Notes: generated by a model not told the origin, from the sequence alone. A stretch of 64,000 nt of DNA from Diplolepis rosae (GCA_030998225.1 JAPYXD010000716.1:1-64000), one strand, 5' to 3'; numbered from the stretch's first letter, positions 21,301 to 33,759 are shown. Numbers and translations are program-made.

Positions 21301-24167
21301 CCACTAAAAACAAAAAGTGGCCGAACTTAAAAATTGTATTCGCAAATTAAATTTCAAATATGTAACAAGGATAATTACTGGATATAATTCCCATAAAATG
21401 CAACATAAACCAGTTTTAATAAACAGTAGATTCGCTTGATTGTCCGTTAATTTCGCCAATGATTGTGAAAAGTCGTTAGCAAAAGCTTCTTAAACCGTTT
21501 TTTCCACTATGCTGTAACTGATAATCGTCGTAAGCATGCATTCTTGTTTCAGGAAGGTGGCTCATAAACCTTACACAGGCGCTAACGGTCTGCTGTACAA
21601 GCGAAAGCGATGTCTAACACAGGTTTCATTAGCATCAGTGGCGGACCGATTCACTCAGAAGTTTCCCTCCACCCTTACAATGCTCTCTTCATTCGTCTCT
21701 TTCTCTCCTCTCCTTTTACCATTATCCCTTCAACGCTTTCTCCCCATGTCTCCACGGGACTTCTCTAATAATATCGCACAATTACAACGCTAGGCGTTCA
21801 CGCCAGTATAAATTAATTACATAGAGTAAATAGTGAGATAGGAGCATGCTGCAGGGCGTGACGCCAAGTTTGAAACAATTAACCAGGATTTGTTATCTTA
21901 TGTGAGTAGGTGAGGAAGGTAGGTAGTAGGGGAAAACGTATAAAGGGAGAGAAAGGGCAAAAGTGAAGGAGGATTACAGGAGCTTACAATTAGGTGATTT
22001 ATGGTCAAATTATCTTGTCTGGTTAGAAATGGTTGTGCCAAGCTCATGTCTTCTTGAGAAAACAATAGTGGTCCAAATTCCATTAGGTCCTGGTTAGAAT
22101 GATTAAAAAAACAAGAATAAATTCATTTGCGCGATTCAAATAAGTCTTAGTGCTTTTAAAGCCATTATCAAATATACAGAAAATCCATTTTGGCTATTAT
22201 TATAGTTTTTAAAGAACTTCACAGACCGTAATTGCAATTAGTGACGTCATATGGTCCGGTTGATCTATAGCCTTAACTCAGAAGTTATGAGAATTCAAAT
22301 TAAGCCAAGAAGATTGGTCCTTTTAATAAATTCAACTGAATTCCAATTAATTCTTTTGACAAATATCATTCCATCCTTTGACCCCTTTTGAACGAATCAG
22401 TGATCGTTTTCACTTTCTTTTTATGATCCTCCATAGCGAGAGGCAAGTGATACGGATTAGAGTCTCGACTTGAGACCCCTAATCGAATTCGATTCCCGTT
22501 TTTCCTTTCGGATATCGAAGGGTAGTTCTCCCTAACTGGCGCCTCAGGGTTCGACGTGACGAGCCCAAATCAGTATCTCCACGCCTATTAAAAGGAATTT
22601 TCAATGCTCAAGTTATCCTCACCCTCCTCCTCCTAAAACCGAGCGAACATTCTCTGTTCGGTACAACTCAATAACAATTATTTCCGTTATGAGAAATTTA
22701 ATAAAGGGCCACGCAAGCTGGTCCTTTGAAAACAGGGTTTCCCAATGGCAAACACCACAACGCTCTCTGATGTCCACGGCGAAAAAAGGAATAGAACCGA
22801 GCAGGATAAACAATCGAGCGAGAAAGCTGGAGAGTGAGAAAGGTAGCGAGTTAGCAAGGTTAAAAGAGAAGGCAAAGAGATGTAAATGTGGCAGGGAGCA
22901 ATGGCGCCTACGAAGGAGGCAGGAGTGAAAAGGGTGAATAAAAGGAGTGAGAGAAAAGGGTTTTGAATCCCGGGACGAAAGACCGAGGGATTTTCCTGCC
23001 AAGGGGTGAATAGAGAAGCCAAGGGTGAGAAGTCACGATAAGCGAAATCTTCGTGCATTCATTTGTATTCCAGGAGTGGAATCTTAAAACAATCTTCCTT
23101 AGCTTTTACGCACGTAATGATGAATTATTTGTGTGATTTCTTCACCCAGAAAACAATTAAATTTTTTAATTAGATATCAAAGTCTGATAAGATTTGGTCA
23201 TATCTAAAGTGTGGAAGGTATAAAACTTTAAACGATTTTGGATCACTCGATCATTTCATTGGCAATGCAGATGACAAATTGCAAGCAGCATACATCGAAG
23301 TGAGAGATCACAGTAAACATAGGTTGCGGAATGCCATTAGCCGGTTAGAGAGGGATTCCGTGTTGCTCCATTCTAATCAAGCGTCGGTGGCTCCAGCGGC
23401 GGCGGTGGCGTCGCGCCAATCAATTGTACTCTCTGAAATCTCCCTTTTGCTAGCTCTGCGTCTCTGTTTCGTCCCTAGAGGATTAGTTAATGGTCCGTCT
23501 GATGTTTTATCAGACAGATTTACACCGAACCGAGTTATTCCCAGAGTACGCCATTCCACAAACGATTCTTTTTCTCTATTTTTAAATCGAAGCTGATGGG
23601 GAATCCAGCCTTTTATTTCCATTTCTAGCATCGTCTTTTTTCATATCGAATAGCCAATAAATCTTCAACTGCTGAAATATATGTAATGAACATTTTTTAT
23701 CATACAACATTGCAGTCTAAGAATTTAACTCGTTTTATAATGTGACACATTTATGGACGTATATTCGTAGTAATAATTCTTGATTCATCAGCAAATGTGA
23801 AATAATTAAGCACATACGAAACTAGTCATTATCTACAAGGATAGTCATTAATTAATTTTAGCTTTCAACATTCATTTACAATGAAATATTAATAAATGTA
23901 GCTCACTGTAAATGCACTCAATTTCATCAGACCTCTATTATAAGTGAGTAATAAAATAAATAACATTTCATGTTTTCTATGAAAATCCATAAATTAAATC
24001 CCACATTTTTATTTACAAAAGCAATTAAAAATGAAACTTTTCGATTTAAATTCTTTTTAGATTTGCTCATTACTGTATTAGAACATTTCATAACTTATTT
24101 TCAGGTGATTTATATAATTTTGTGAAATATTATATTCCTTGTATGCGGATGGTTATAATATTGACTG
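18358..24167. other. No supported gene (5.8 kb)
   Basis: This is the most GC-balanced stretch, especially 18.5-19.3, 21.5-22.0 and 22.4-23.6 kb. Longer open frames occur (for example 22619-23002 and 22687-23058 on the minus strand, 23279-23596 on the plus strand), but they overlap in competing frames, are rich in Ser/Leu/Phe from purine-pyrimidine bias, and show no domain. A GC-rich GGCGGCGGTGGCGTCGCGCC segment is at 23398-23417. No TIRs, tRNA or repeats were recognised. It could be intronic or intergenic host DNA. Confidence 0.4.
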
Positions 24168-24669
24168 AAAAATGCGAAAAGCGTTCGATTCGCTGGGATG
24201 GTGATGGCGTCAGCTTTTTGTGACGCAAAAGGAATTATTCTCATTGATTACCTTGAGGGACGGAAAACCATCACTGGGGAGTTTTACTTAAAAAAGGCGT
24301 TGTTCTACTACGAAAACGCACCGGTGCATTCAAGCCATGTCGCTGAGCAAAAAATTGACCGATCTATGCTTTAAACTGCTTCTGCATTCAGCCTATCCAA
24401 CCAATCGTGTTCCCTCAAACTCCCATTTCTTCTTGATAATTTCCCGGCCGGGCAAAAGTTTTGGATTCAATAAAGAAGTCAGCCAGGTGGTCAACGAGTA
24501 TTTCGGGGGTTTCGGGAAAAACGACTTCAGAAAACGAGTCGGTAATGTGGAGGAACGTTGGGCTAAGTCCGTTGAACTTTGAGGGGATTAGGTTAAAAAA
24601 TAAGGCACGTCATAAAACTCAGATTGTTGTCTTTCATATCAAACCAAGTTACTTATCAAAACATCCTCG
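24168..24669 (+). pseudogene. Mariner transposase 3' fossil with right TIR
   Basis: The frame from about 24168 reads GMVMASAFCDAKGIILIDYL then EGRKTITGEFYLKKA, and continues directly into LFYYENAPVHSSHVAEQKI. About 20 residues usually found between these blocks are deleted. The second catalytic Asp (HDNAP) is Glu here (YENAP). A frameshift near 24335 leads to FKLLLHSAYP ... PSNSHFFLI ... NEYFGGFGKNDFRKRVGNVE then ERWAKSVEL, where the third catalytic Asp is Asn. The right end, complement of CGAGGATGTTTTGATAAGTA ACTT, is followed by TA at 24670-24671. The 5' half is missing. The end sequence matches the left end at 63604, so both belong to one family. Confidence 0.85.
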
Positions 24670-24671
24670 TA

Positions 24672-25341
24672 GCATTACCTATCGTTCTTCTCTATATTCG
24701 CAATTCTAGTTTACTAACAGCTGAGCAAGGATTCGTTAAAGTAAACAGTTCACGTTTACGTTGTACATACATGTAGCATCTAAAGTGAATTTCGCTGAAT
24801 ATAGGCAGAATCTAAGCGCTTAGTTACTATCCAGTCGGGAAGTAGACTAACATTTTCAGGTACTTCTGTATATGCTTGTACACCTACGCACAAACTTACG
24901 GACATAATAATCCTCTTACGGAGCTGCGACTTCATTAAGCATTTAACATTTTAGGGTCTAGTCTGAATTGCGATTGAAGTCTAGAGACCGTGTGAGGGTG
25001 GAGAGAACGACTTGCATGCAGTCGTACGCATGAAAGGATACCAAGGAATTCACTATGTAAATCAAACGATGTCGTACAGAAACTGCATGTCTTTATCAAC
25101 CCTTGAATACATTTAGACGAATTTTAATCCTAATGTAAATTGGGAAAAGAAATGGTACCATTTTTGAATTCTTTATCATTTTGAAATGCTCTCTAACGAG
25201 TAATACGAGAGGTTTGAGTTTAATTCAGAATATCTAAGAAACGAGTTGAAGAAATTGAAATGATAGTTCAAATATTTAAGAACTCGTCAAAGTCCCTTAT
25301 ACAGAAATAATTTTAAAATAACTCAAATTTGCTAAGATTGT
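24672..25341. other. No supported gene
   Basis: Ordinary AT-rich sequence between a mariner fossil and a Penelope-like fragment. Nothing recognised. Confidence 0.45.
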
Positions 25342-25668
25342 CTAGTAGGAAAATTTGTAATTGGAAATGTCTGAGATTAGAGGGAAATATGATCCATTGA
25401 GATTGTCACAGTCAATTACTTTATTTAAACTATTGTCCTTTTCTTTTTTTATAAAAATCATTTCCGCAATCAATCTTTTAGGTAGGTTATTTTCTTTATG
25501 GATTATTTGAATTTTTTCCCAGTTGAAATTGTGATCACGGTTCTCAATTATATGTTTAGTGATCACATTGTGGTATTTAGAATTGAGTTTAATGTTATTA
25601 ATATGTTCATTGCATCTCATTTTAAGCAATCTTTTTGTCTGTCCAACATAATAATAACTGTTTCTCAT
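25342..25668 (-). pseudogene. Orphan GIY-YIG endonuclease domain of a Penelope-like element
   Basis: The 108-codon minus-strand frame begins with NSYYYVGQTKRLLKMRCNEH, the GIY-YIG core of Penelope-like elements (Y..VGQT..L..R...H), and continues with HIIENRDHNFNWEKIQII and RLIAEMIFIKK, the expected position of the catalytic Glu. It ends at NYKFSY. In a full element this nuclease is fused to the C-terminus of the reverse transcriptase; here no RT lies upstream (at 25669 and beyond on the minus strand). It is a typical 5'-truncated insertion containing only the last domain. It may be of the same lineage as the RT at 9.4-11.0 kb, but no overlapping sequence exists to test that. Confidence 0.85.
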
Positions 25669-25669
25669 G

Positions 25670-27474
25670 TGTAGTAATTAAAATACGTTTAACCAATTAC
25701 TTTGCAGTTCTTTGTCAGTTGGGAAATTTAAAAATAAAACATTTTATAGAATAAATAGTAAGTTAAATTTTCAGGTTTACTCCCACTAAAAGCTATTTTT
25801 TACGGAATTTCTGAGCTGAGTATAATTTGGCAAGATCAGCACGTTCTTCTAAAGGGAAATAAGGTTTTCATAAAGGAGTTAACGGCGAGGGTCGTAGTCG
25901 TCACCCAGTCACCTAGTGGAGCGGTCCAAATCGAGCCTTAATCCTCTCACACTTGCTCGACTAGGAAATCGAGGGCAGCCCCGGTTTTAACGCTAAGTCA
26001 AGAGTTAAGTCAAGTCTGGTTGGCATGATAACCAGTGGAAAGCTTGCAGGTCGCTCCAAATTGCACCAACATTGTAAACGGAATTTCCGGTAATGGTTTT
26101 GAAAAGGAGAGGAATACTAGGTTTCTAGAACTGAGTACAAAACTCGTAATTATTTTAATCACATTTCTAACTAGATCCGGCAATTAATGTTTGGATATCA
26201 AAAGAATGTTACAAACTTACTTTAAATTTTAAGACTGCATCTTGTTCTGCTTGAATTAAATATCTAAATTCAAATAATTAATCCACTTTGATACAAATAA
26301 TTAATTCACTTTTCCACAGGACGAATAATGCAATTGGAAATTATATTCACGGGGCTGGGAAAAACTGTTTTCAACATAATTAGCTACAAATCCTTGAGAA
26401 CTTTTGCTTTTGTCTTCTGCATTCGTCCTCATTCTGTAGAAAATTGAAGGCCGAAGGCGAGCTAGCCAGCGAAGCTAGGATCGAAACAAAGCCAGAGCCG
26501 CTGGGCTAGGTACTAACTTTCCAAGAACATAACTTCGTTTAGAGTCGAGACTTGATGTGCGCTTCGTAAAAAAGTTTCCCCTACTGGACTTTGCCCAAAG
26601 AATTATATCATGCAAATAATTCATTAGTAAATGCAACTCAAATACTTTTCCGTTTTCTCACAATGAAGGTTACATAATCATTTTAAGCACGTATTAGCAG
26701 CGCAAAAAAATTGACGAAACGTACCCTATTCAGAAACTAGAGTAAGAAATAAGGAAGAGGAAAATTACTTTTATTCTTGTCGAAAAGACCTTCGATCTAA
26801 CCCCCGACATTTACAGATATATGCGAACCCTCGAAACGATTGAAGACTGAAGCGAAGTGCCGGGAGTACTAATCGCATTCCCCGCACAATTTACATTTAA
26901 TCAAAGGGAAAGCCCATTGGCCACGCTCGTGCTATTTGCTTGCCATTGAAATCTCGCTCGGCGGTGCGTTGGTCGCATCGTGGATGGAATTCGTAAAGTC
27001 TAACTCAATGCCTGTTACCCTTCGATCCAACTTCCTTTTGAATTAACGAAACGACTGGATCGACTCTCTTTTTTACACTATTTCGTCTCCGGAAAACGTG
27101 AGGTTCGCAGAAAATAATTATTTAGCAGCCTCAATGTTCTTGTGTTTTTGAAAACAAAAATTATATATTTTTTATTCACTTATTCTTAAATAGCCTTTTT
27201 TCTTGTCCATAGGGACCTTTTTTACGCTCATAGCGTATATTTCTTTTTACAAAAATTAGGTATGAAAGAAAGTTATTAAAAAGAATCCTTAAGATTACTT
27301 TCGACGAAATCCGCTCACATCTATTCGTATATAACTCTAATTTAATTCAAAGCTATTAAGTATGAATTTTACTTCTTTAAATTTCAGTCTTTTCATTCAT
27401 AAGTATACTTCTAATACCACAATATGAGTTTTCTTGACTTAATTTCAAGTTTAAATAAATTACTAAAACAATAC
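25670..27474. other. No supported gene
   Basis: AT-rich with a few GC-balanced patches. No open frame above 60 codons with any recognisable feature, no inverted ends and no RNA gene seen. Confidence 0.45.
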
Positions 27475-27476
27475 TA

Positions 27477-28764
27477 CCAGGGGTGTTAGTTGAAATTTGC
27501 TGGTTTTACTCATAGATGTCGCTAGAGATATGTACACATTTCTATCATTTGGCATCTATGTCATATTTTTCTATGGACAATAACCTTCAAAAATACACAA
27601 TTACATTCTGCCAAAATAATAGCATCATAGTTGTTTACCTCAGTGAATATGTCGAGTTTCGTTCCAAGTAAATCGCATTTGCGGCATTCGTTGCTTTTCT
27701 TATTTCATCAAAAGAAAAAAGCAGTTGAAGCTCATCGATTGCTGGTAGAAACTTATGGTGAACATGCTCCAGTGATTAGAACATGTGAGACATGGTTTCG
27801 TCAATTCAAAAGTGGAGATTTCGATTTAACAGACAATGAACATCCTGGTGCAGCAAAAAAGTTCGAAGACGAGGAATTGCAGGCCTTATTGGATGAAAAC
27901 CCAACCCAATCGCAACAACAATTGGCACAAACACTAAATGTGACCCGAGGAGCAATTTGCCAACGTTTAAAAGCCATGGGAAAAATCCAAAAGTATGGAA
28001 AATGGGTACCACACCAACTGAACGATAGACAAATGGAAAATCGAAAAACCATTTGTGAAATGCTGCTTCAACGGTTCGAAAGGAAATCTTTTCTGCATCG
28101 AATTGTCACGGGGGACGAAAAATGGATTTATTTCGAGAACCCGAAGCGGAAAAAAATCATGGCTTTCACCTGGTAAGGTAGGCCCATCGACTCCAAGGCC
28201 AAATCGCTTTGGCCGTAAGACAATGCTCTGTGTTTGGTGGGACCAGTGTGGTGTGGTGTACTTCGAGTTATTAAAACCTGGTGAGACGGTGAATACGGAT
28301 CGCTACCGACAACAAATTATCAATTTGAATCATGCGTTGATCGAAAAACGGCCGGAATGGGCCCGAAGACATGGCAAAGTTATCCTATAACATGACAACG
28401 CACCGTCTCATACCGCTAAAGTGGTGAAGAAAACATTAAAAGCATTGAATTGGGAAATATTATCGCACCCGCCGTACTCTCCAGACCTCGCCCCGTCCGA
28501 CTATCACCTTTTCGCATCGATGGGACACTCACTCGCAGAGCAGCGCTTCGCCAATTTTGAAGAAGTCGAAAAATGGTTCGTTGAATGGTTTGCCTTGAAA
28601 GAGAAAAAGTTTTTTTGGAATGGTATCCATGATTTGCCTGAAAGATGGGCAAAATGTGTAGAATCCAATGGTCAATACTTTGAATAAAATTTTTTTGAGA
28701 TTCCCTTGAGAATTAAGTGTTTTCTTTATTGAAAAAATCGGCAAACTTCAACTAACACCCCTAG
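27477..28764 (+). mobile_element. Mariner element, 1288 bp, full length but broken gene
   Basis: The ends are CCAGGGGTGTTAGTTGAAAT at 27477 and the complement of ATTTCAACTAACACC-type sequence at 28764 (reverse complement CTAGGGGTGTTAGTTGAAGT). TA flanks both (27475-27476 and 28765-28766). Size and structure are complete. The same left end and transposase occur at 44302-45079 on the minus strand. Confidence 0.93.
27649..28687 (+). pseudogene. Mariner transposase with one frameshift and one stop
   Basis: From ATG at 27649 it reads MSSFVPSKSHLRHSLLFLFH and then TCETWFRQFKSGDFDL, the N-terminal helix-turn-helix. WVPHQL follows, then IVTGDEKWIYFENPKRKK with the first catalytic Asp. At about 28150-28156 an A7 run replaces the A6 of the sister copy at 44 kb, shifting the frame and ending translation at 28176. 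The other frame (28055 onward) continues with SWLSPGKVG, FGRKTMLCVWWDQCGVVYFE and ALIEKRPEWARRHGKVIL. A TAA at 28388 then stands where relatives have Gln/Leu just before HDNAPSH. YSPDLAPSDYHLF (third Asp) and the C-terminus SNGQYFE (stop at 28685) follow. All three catalytic Asp codons persist. Decay is slight, so the insertion is young. It is closest, from memory, to the Mos1/mauritiana type. Confidence 0.92.
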
Positions 28765-28766
28765 TA

Positions 28767-29201
28767 CTGTAACGGTTACATCTATGGACTTCTTTTTAGA
28801 TTCTTAGGTCTTTTAAATTCCGAATGATATTTATATCATTATTGCGATGGTTTTACCTATTATTATGAAGATCAGGTTTGTTGATATATATCATTACATC
28901 GTAAAAAAGATCATAATCATTTACCACAGGTTAAATTTAATTTAATTGAAAGTTTTAACCGTTTCCACTTCTAATGTTCTAGCCGTGGTAGTTGCCGGTA
29001 TGCGATCACACTCAACACCTAACATTCATTATTTTTTATTATTCGTTATTATTATACACCGTTCATTCGTCGTTAATGTTATTGGATGAGGCAGTGCGTA
29101 CATCGACCAATCATAATTTCTTGAATAAAAGCGTTCGAAATTTAAATATTATTCAACGACAGTTTCAAAATAGTGAAGTCATTTAAAGAATGCAAAGTTT
29201 G
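28767..29201. other. Short spacer between two mariners
   Basis: About 435 bp of AT-rich sequence separates two unrelated mariner insertions. A 64-codon open frame at 28992 has no recognisable feature. Confidence 0.45.
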
Positions 29202-29203
29202 TA

Positions 29204-30013
29204 TTAGGTGTACAAATAAGTTTTGAGGGATTGACAAAAGATGGTGTAACTAGTATTATATCGCATCGGTTCATCTTGTAACTATATTCATGTTAAAGCG
29301 TCATCATTTTCCTCTAATAATCAGTATGTGACATTTAGCTGAAGTGTAAACAACACGCTTTCTTTGTGCTCTAACCATGTCAACTTTTGTGCCAACAAAA
29401 CAACATTTGCGGGAAGCGCTGCTTTTTTGCTTTAACTTCAAGAAAAGTGCAGCTGAAGGACATCGATTGCTATGTGAAGCATGTGGGGAACATGCTCCAT
29501 CAATAAAAACATGTGAGTATTGGTTCCGGCGTTTCAAGAGTGGCAAGAAGCTAATGCTGTGCATCTGGTGGGATCAGCTCGGAGTAGTCTACTATGAGCT
29601 ACTCCAGCCTAACGAAACCATCACTGCGGAACGTTTCCAACAACAATTGATGCAATTCAGCCGAGCATTGAAGTTTAAACGTCCCCAATATGCGAAAAGA
29701 CATGACAAAATGATCTTTCAGCACGACAACGCTCGGCCACACGTTGCTTAAGTCGTCAAGGAAACTTTGGAAGCTCATGGCCTGGCTAAGCAGCACTCCA
29801 CTTCTTATGAAGAAGTCAAAAATTGGGTTGATTCTTGGATCGCCTCAAAAGATGAGGAATTTTTTAAACGCGGTATCCGTATGCTGCCTGAAAGATGGTC
29901 AAAGGTAGTAGAAAGAGATGGGCAATACTTTAAATAACATACAGTGTACCAATTTTCCTGAATAAATCTTCAAAATAAGCAAAAAAACTCTCAAAACTTA
30001 TTTGTACACATAA
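29204..30013 (+). mobile_element. Internally deleted mariner, 810 bp
   Basis: The left end is TTAGGTGTACAAATAAGTTT TGAGGG. The reverse complement of the right end is TTATGTGTACAAATAAGTTT TGAGAG. TA flanks both sides (29202-29203 and 30014-30015). About 480 bp of the usual length is missing in two places. The ends differ from the other mariners in this window, so it is a separate lineage. Confidence 0.9.
29377..29937 (+). pseudogene. Mariner transposase with two internal deletions and a stop
   Basis: The N-terminus MSTFVPTKQHLREALLFCFN and TCEYWFRRFKSG are joined directly to KKLMLCIWWDQLGVVYYELL, losing about 130 residues including the second helix-turn-helix, the linker and the first catalytic Asp. 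The block continues to IFQHDNARPHVA, keeping the second Asp, then meets TAA at 29749. In the same frame, VVKETLEAHGLAK is joined to QHSTSYEEVKNWVDSWIASK, losing the YSPDLAPSD segment with the third Asp. It ends LPERWSKVVERDGQYFK with TAA at 29935. Both deletions keep the reading frame; the single nonsense codon is the only interruption. No catalytic activity is possible. Confidence 0.9.
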
Positions 30014-30015
30014 TA

Positions 30016-33000
30016 TATCTCGATTGTATACAAATTTTTGAATATGTACACTAATGGCTGAAAATAAGTTACTTTACGGATCTCAACTGAACATAGAGGA
30101 CAATAGGGGATAGAGGGACTGTAGAGCGGGTTGAAACTGCGATTTTTAACCCTACTTTTAAACTTTCAACCAACTCTACAGGTACCGAAAATTGGATTTT
30201 CAAAAGAGACGCTATAAAAATCAATTTTGCATTTGACGATCGATGAAAAATTCTCCTTTAAAAATACACTTACATAGAAGTAAAATGTAGGCCTGTTTTC
30301 TCGTCCGAATATACGTATAAACTGACGAAACATGTCTGTAATAGTGGAAAAGGCAATATTTCGTTTGAAATTATTCGAACCATATACTGACTTATTTACT
30401 TTTACCTCCAGGGTAATTTGAGTGCTTTAAAGTCCTAAGGGGTTTTTTTCCTAGAGATGATCAAATATGAGCATCAATGTTACTTTGCAAATAGAGAACG
30501 ATTTCTGGTAAATGGAGAATGAACCTGAGACCCTTTCCCTTTGCTTGTTTGATTCTATAAGCACTGATGGGACGATAGTTCAAAGACATCGAGGTAGAAC
30601 AAATTCTCTGGTGCCGTGGTTTGTTATTTCAGCATTAGCGATGCAAACGAAATATGCTGTCGGCGCTACTTTTATTCTCCAACCAATTGACATCACGATC
30701 GATCGCGCTCCATAACTTTGGCCATGATTTCATCTTAGAAAAAACAGTTCAGCTGTTCAAACATAGAATTTTTACGCATAAAATTTACTACAATCCGAAT
30801 TTAAAGTTACATTAAAATTTTCAACTTAATTTAACATGCCCCTGAATGCTTTCAATAAAAATGTAATTTCCCGCATATGCGGATTAAATTTTATTGTCAC
30901 AGGGTTCATTAGCATGGGCAATTATCAAAGAACAGAACGTGACCAGTACAAAAGTTATTATAGGTGGGAACGAGTGTTAAACTAGGTCAGGTTAGAGTTA
31001 CACGTATTTCTGAAGTACCGTTGCTAAAACTCGATGTTCTGCGTGTACCTACTATTTGTATTTGCAGCTATACCTCTGTGAAAACATACTCATGAATGTA
31101 TATACCTATATACACGAACAAGTGTAGAATATCTGTGAGCAAAATGGCTTTAGCGGGCAAGTGGAGATCACCTTCTCTCAAAGAATTAAGAATGTTTTTC
31201 TCGTTTCCTAATGGTTTATTATTAAAATTCTTAGCCGTGTAAAAAATATGAAGCCCTCTAACTTTCCAAGTTTGAATTTGAAAATTGGATATAAATCTGA
31301 TATGGGAATTCCTTATTTTCCTAGATTTTTCGGTAGGCCAATCCCTGATTACGTACTATAATACACGTGAATATAAAATTTTGATATTTTCATTTCTATT
31401 TATGATATTTTTACCTCTGAAAACTGAAATCTTAAACATTGCTTTCATCTGCCCTCATCTAATACAACGAGAAAAGGCAACGTACTCGATATTTTTGATA
31501 GTTCTGTTCGCCTCGTTTCTTTCTTATCTCGAATAAAGGGGGCGAAAGGCATATATGTTACTGCAGAGAGAACAGTGGTCTAGGAATGCAACGCACTACG
31601 ATATTGCCAATATTCTTCCGACTTTGGTCCCTGTCTTTATTTTATGCACGTTTATGCACCGATTCCCACTTCCTCTTTAGTCAACCCTCGTGTTCGATGC
31701 AAATTCTTCGATAGGAACCACCCCTTTTTCTCGTTACAGGTTTATATAGAAATATTTCGAAACCAGTGAGGTAAATCCAGACATTATATTTTATTTATTC
31801 AGGGAAGAATGTCTATATTTAACAAATATTCCAATTGTTTTGTATATTTTGATAATTATGCTTCACAACTTGAGCACAACTGTAATACGAGTCCATCTGC
31901 TAAATTAATTTACGAATTCTGTAGAGCTCGGAGAGGAAATCCATAAAGCGTGCCAAACACCGTCCTAAAATAATAAACGCCGTATACCTGGGTAGAGAGA
32001 GGTTGGAACCTGTTATTAAATTACATCAAATATTTGCGAATGTGCCGATTGAAAGAATAATAGTATAAGGTATTACTCCTTATTTATAGAAACTTTTCTG
32101 CAGGAAAAGCATGATAAAATAATTGACAAGGGTTAATGAAAAAAGCCACATTCCAACTTTCTCGTGACAGATGATGGATCGATTTGCAACCGGCCATCGA
32201 AAAGAGTGAGTGAAGGAAAGTAAGCATAGAGGGAATAAGTGATCGATGTGACTATCCAAGATGTAGTTTGAAGATATTTGAAAAGTTTCCAGATGCTCAT
32301 GTCTATGTGTGAGATGGATTCGCTTCAATAAGTATAGGTACTGATACAAAATAACCAATGCTTCAACACTTTTCAAAACATTTTTTACAAATAGTTTTTT
32401 AAAACAAAAAATGGAAAAGGTAACAAAAAAGTAACATCAGTTGTCAGCTGGAGAGACAAATGATTATCGATCAATTTTGGGCTCGCGAATAGAATTGCTC
32501 ACTTCAACCCTTTATTCCTCTGTGGTTTTTACCCGATGTAAATACGAATTTAATGGTGCACAACAAAGAGTTTTTAACTGACATTTCCCTCTTAAATTTT
32601 TATGGTTGCTTACTTTCTAAAATATTTTGTCAACGTTTAAGAGTGCTACTCTTTTTTCGAGTTATAAATATGTATGTATTTTAAAATTCCTCATCATTTC
32701 ATCAGAACATCGTTGCACATGTTTACTACAAATTTATGTAATTTGGTATTGTTAACGCCAAAAACGATGCTCGCAAAGAGCAAATTTCGAAATGCAGGAA
32801 TCATACTAAATATTGCATAACGCTAGTGTAACTACTCACAAAGGCTACAATGCACGGAAATGTATGACCATCAATATCAGCATTGACAACTTTAATATAA
32901 ATATATGTAATTTGCAAGATATGCGATTATTTCACAGAAATGAGTAATTATATTCAAGAGATATAGATATAAAACGGAAAAATTTGAAGAACATAGAAAA

Positions 33001-33183
33001 AAAATGTTTTTCTATCTCTATAAAGATATTTTGGAAAGAGGGAATGGAGCTACTAGGTTTTGTAAACTCATTTAAGATATAAAAAATAAAAAATGAATAC
33101 CTAATCATTAGATAGTGTTTAGAATGATATTATTAAGAAGGCAAGTCAAAAGTTTTGCTAGTTTTAGAAATTTAGAGCTTTTG
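30016..33183. other. No supported gene
   Basis: AT-rich sequence. Open frames at 30512, 31285 and 32376-32080 (minus) are below 100 codons and without recognisable motifs. No repeats or TIRs were found. Confidence 0.45.
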
Positions 33184-33759
33184 CACTGAAAAGACACTAT
33201 AGCTGAGAGAACTATATTTTGGTCCTCAGAGCCAGAAAATATTGCTATCAGACCAATGATACGGTATGGTCCTCAGAACTATGCGAGTATAGGTGAGACA
33301 GCTATACTGGTATTCATAAACGTCATATTGCTTCGCGAAGGATACAAGTTCGTTGATAAGACAATACGATGTACAGCGATCGTAACCAAACTATTATGTC
33401 TGTTATAACAATGCATGCAATAGAGTTATCACATGTTCTGTAATCCAGAACTTTAATTATAAATATTAGGAAATGAAAAAATGATGGTCAAATTATTGTA
33501 ACTATGTTTATATTTTCTTAATCCCCAATCAGGCAATTTTTTCTTGAACCACTCGTCCATCGCTGTTGTGAATTTTCGCGTGTGATCAAACAATACAAGA
33601 TACGCAAAAATGATCTTTCAAAAAAAAACAAAAAATGCTCCAAACAAATCGACAAACGCTTTGAAAAAACGCCTCGAACAAATGACACTTCTTTCTCATT
33701 TCGATGTTAGAATCGCGTGCATGCGAAGTAATGTATAGGTCGCGCGGAAAACCAGTATA

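Noticed and set aside
22440..22512. tRNA-like segment with TTCGATTCCCG
   Set aside because: The B-box-like word is present, but no matching acceptor stem, A box or anticodon arm can be drawn.
22619..23058. Overlapping minus-strand open frames of 123 and 127 codons as a host exon
   Set aside because: They occupy different frames of one purine-biased stretch, have skewed Ser/Leu/Phe composition and show no domain or clear splice context.
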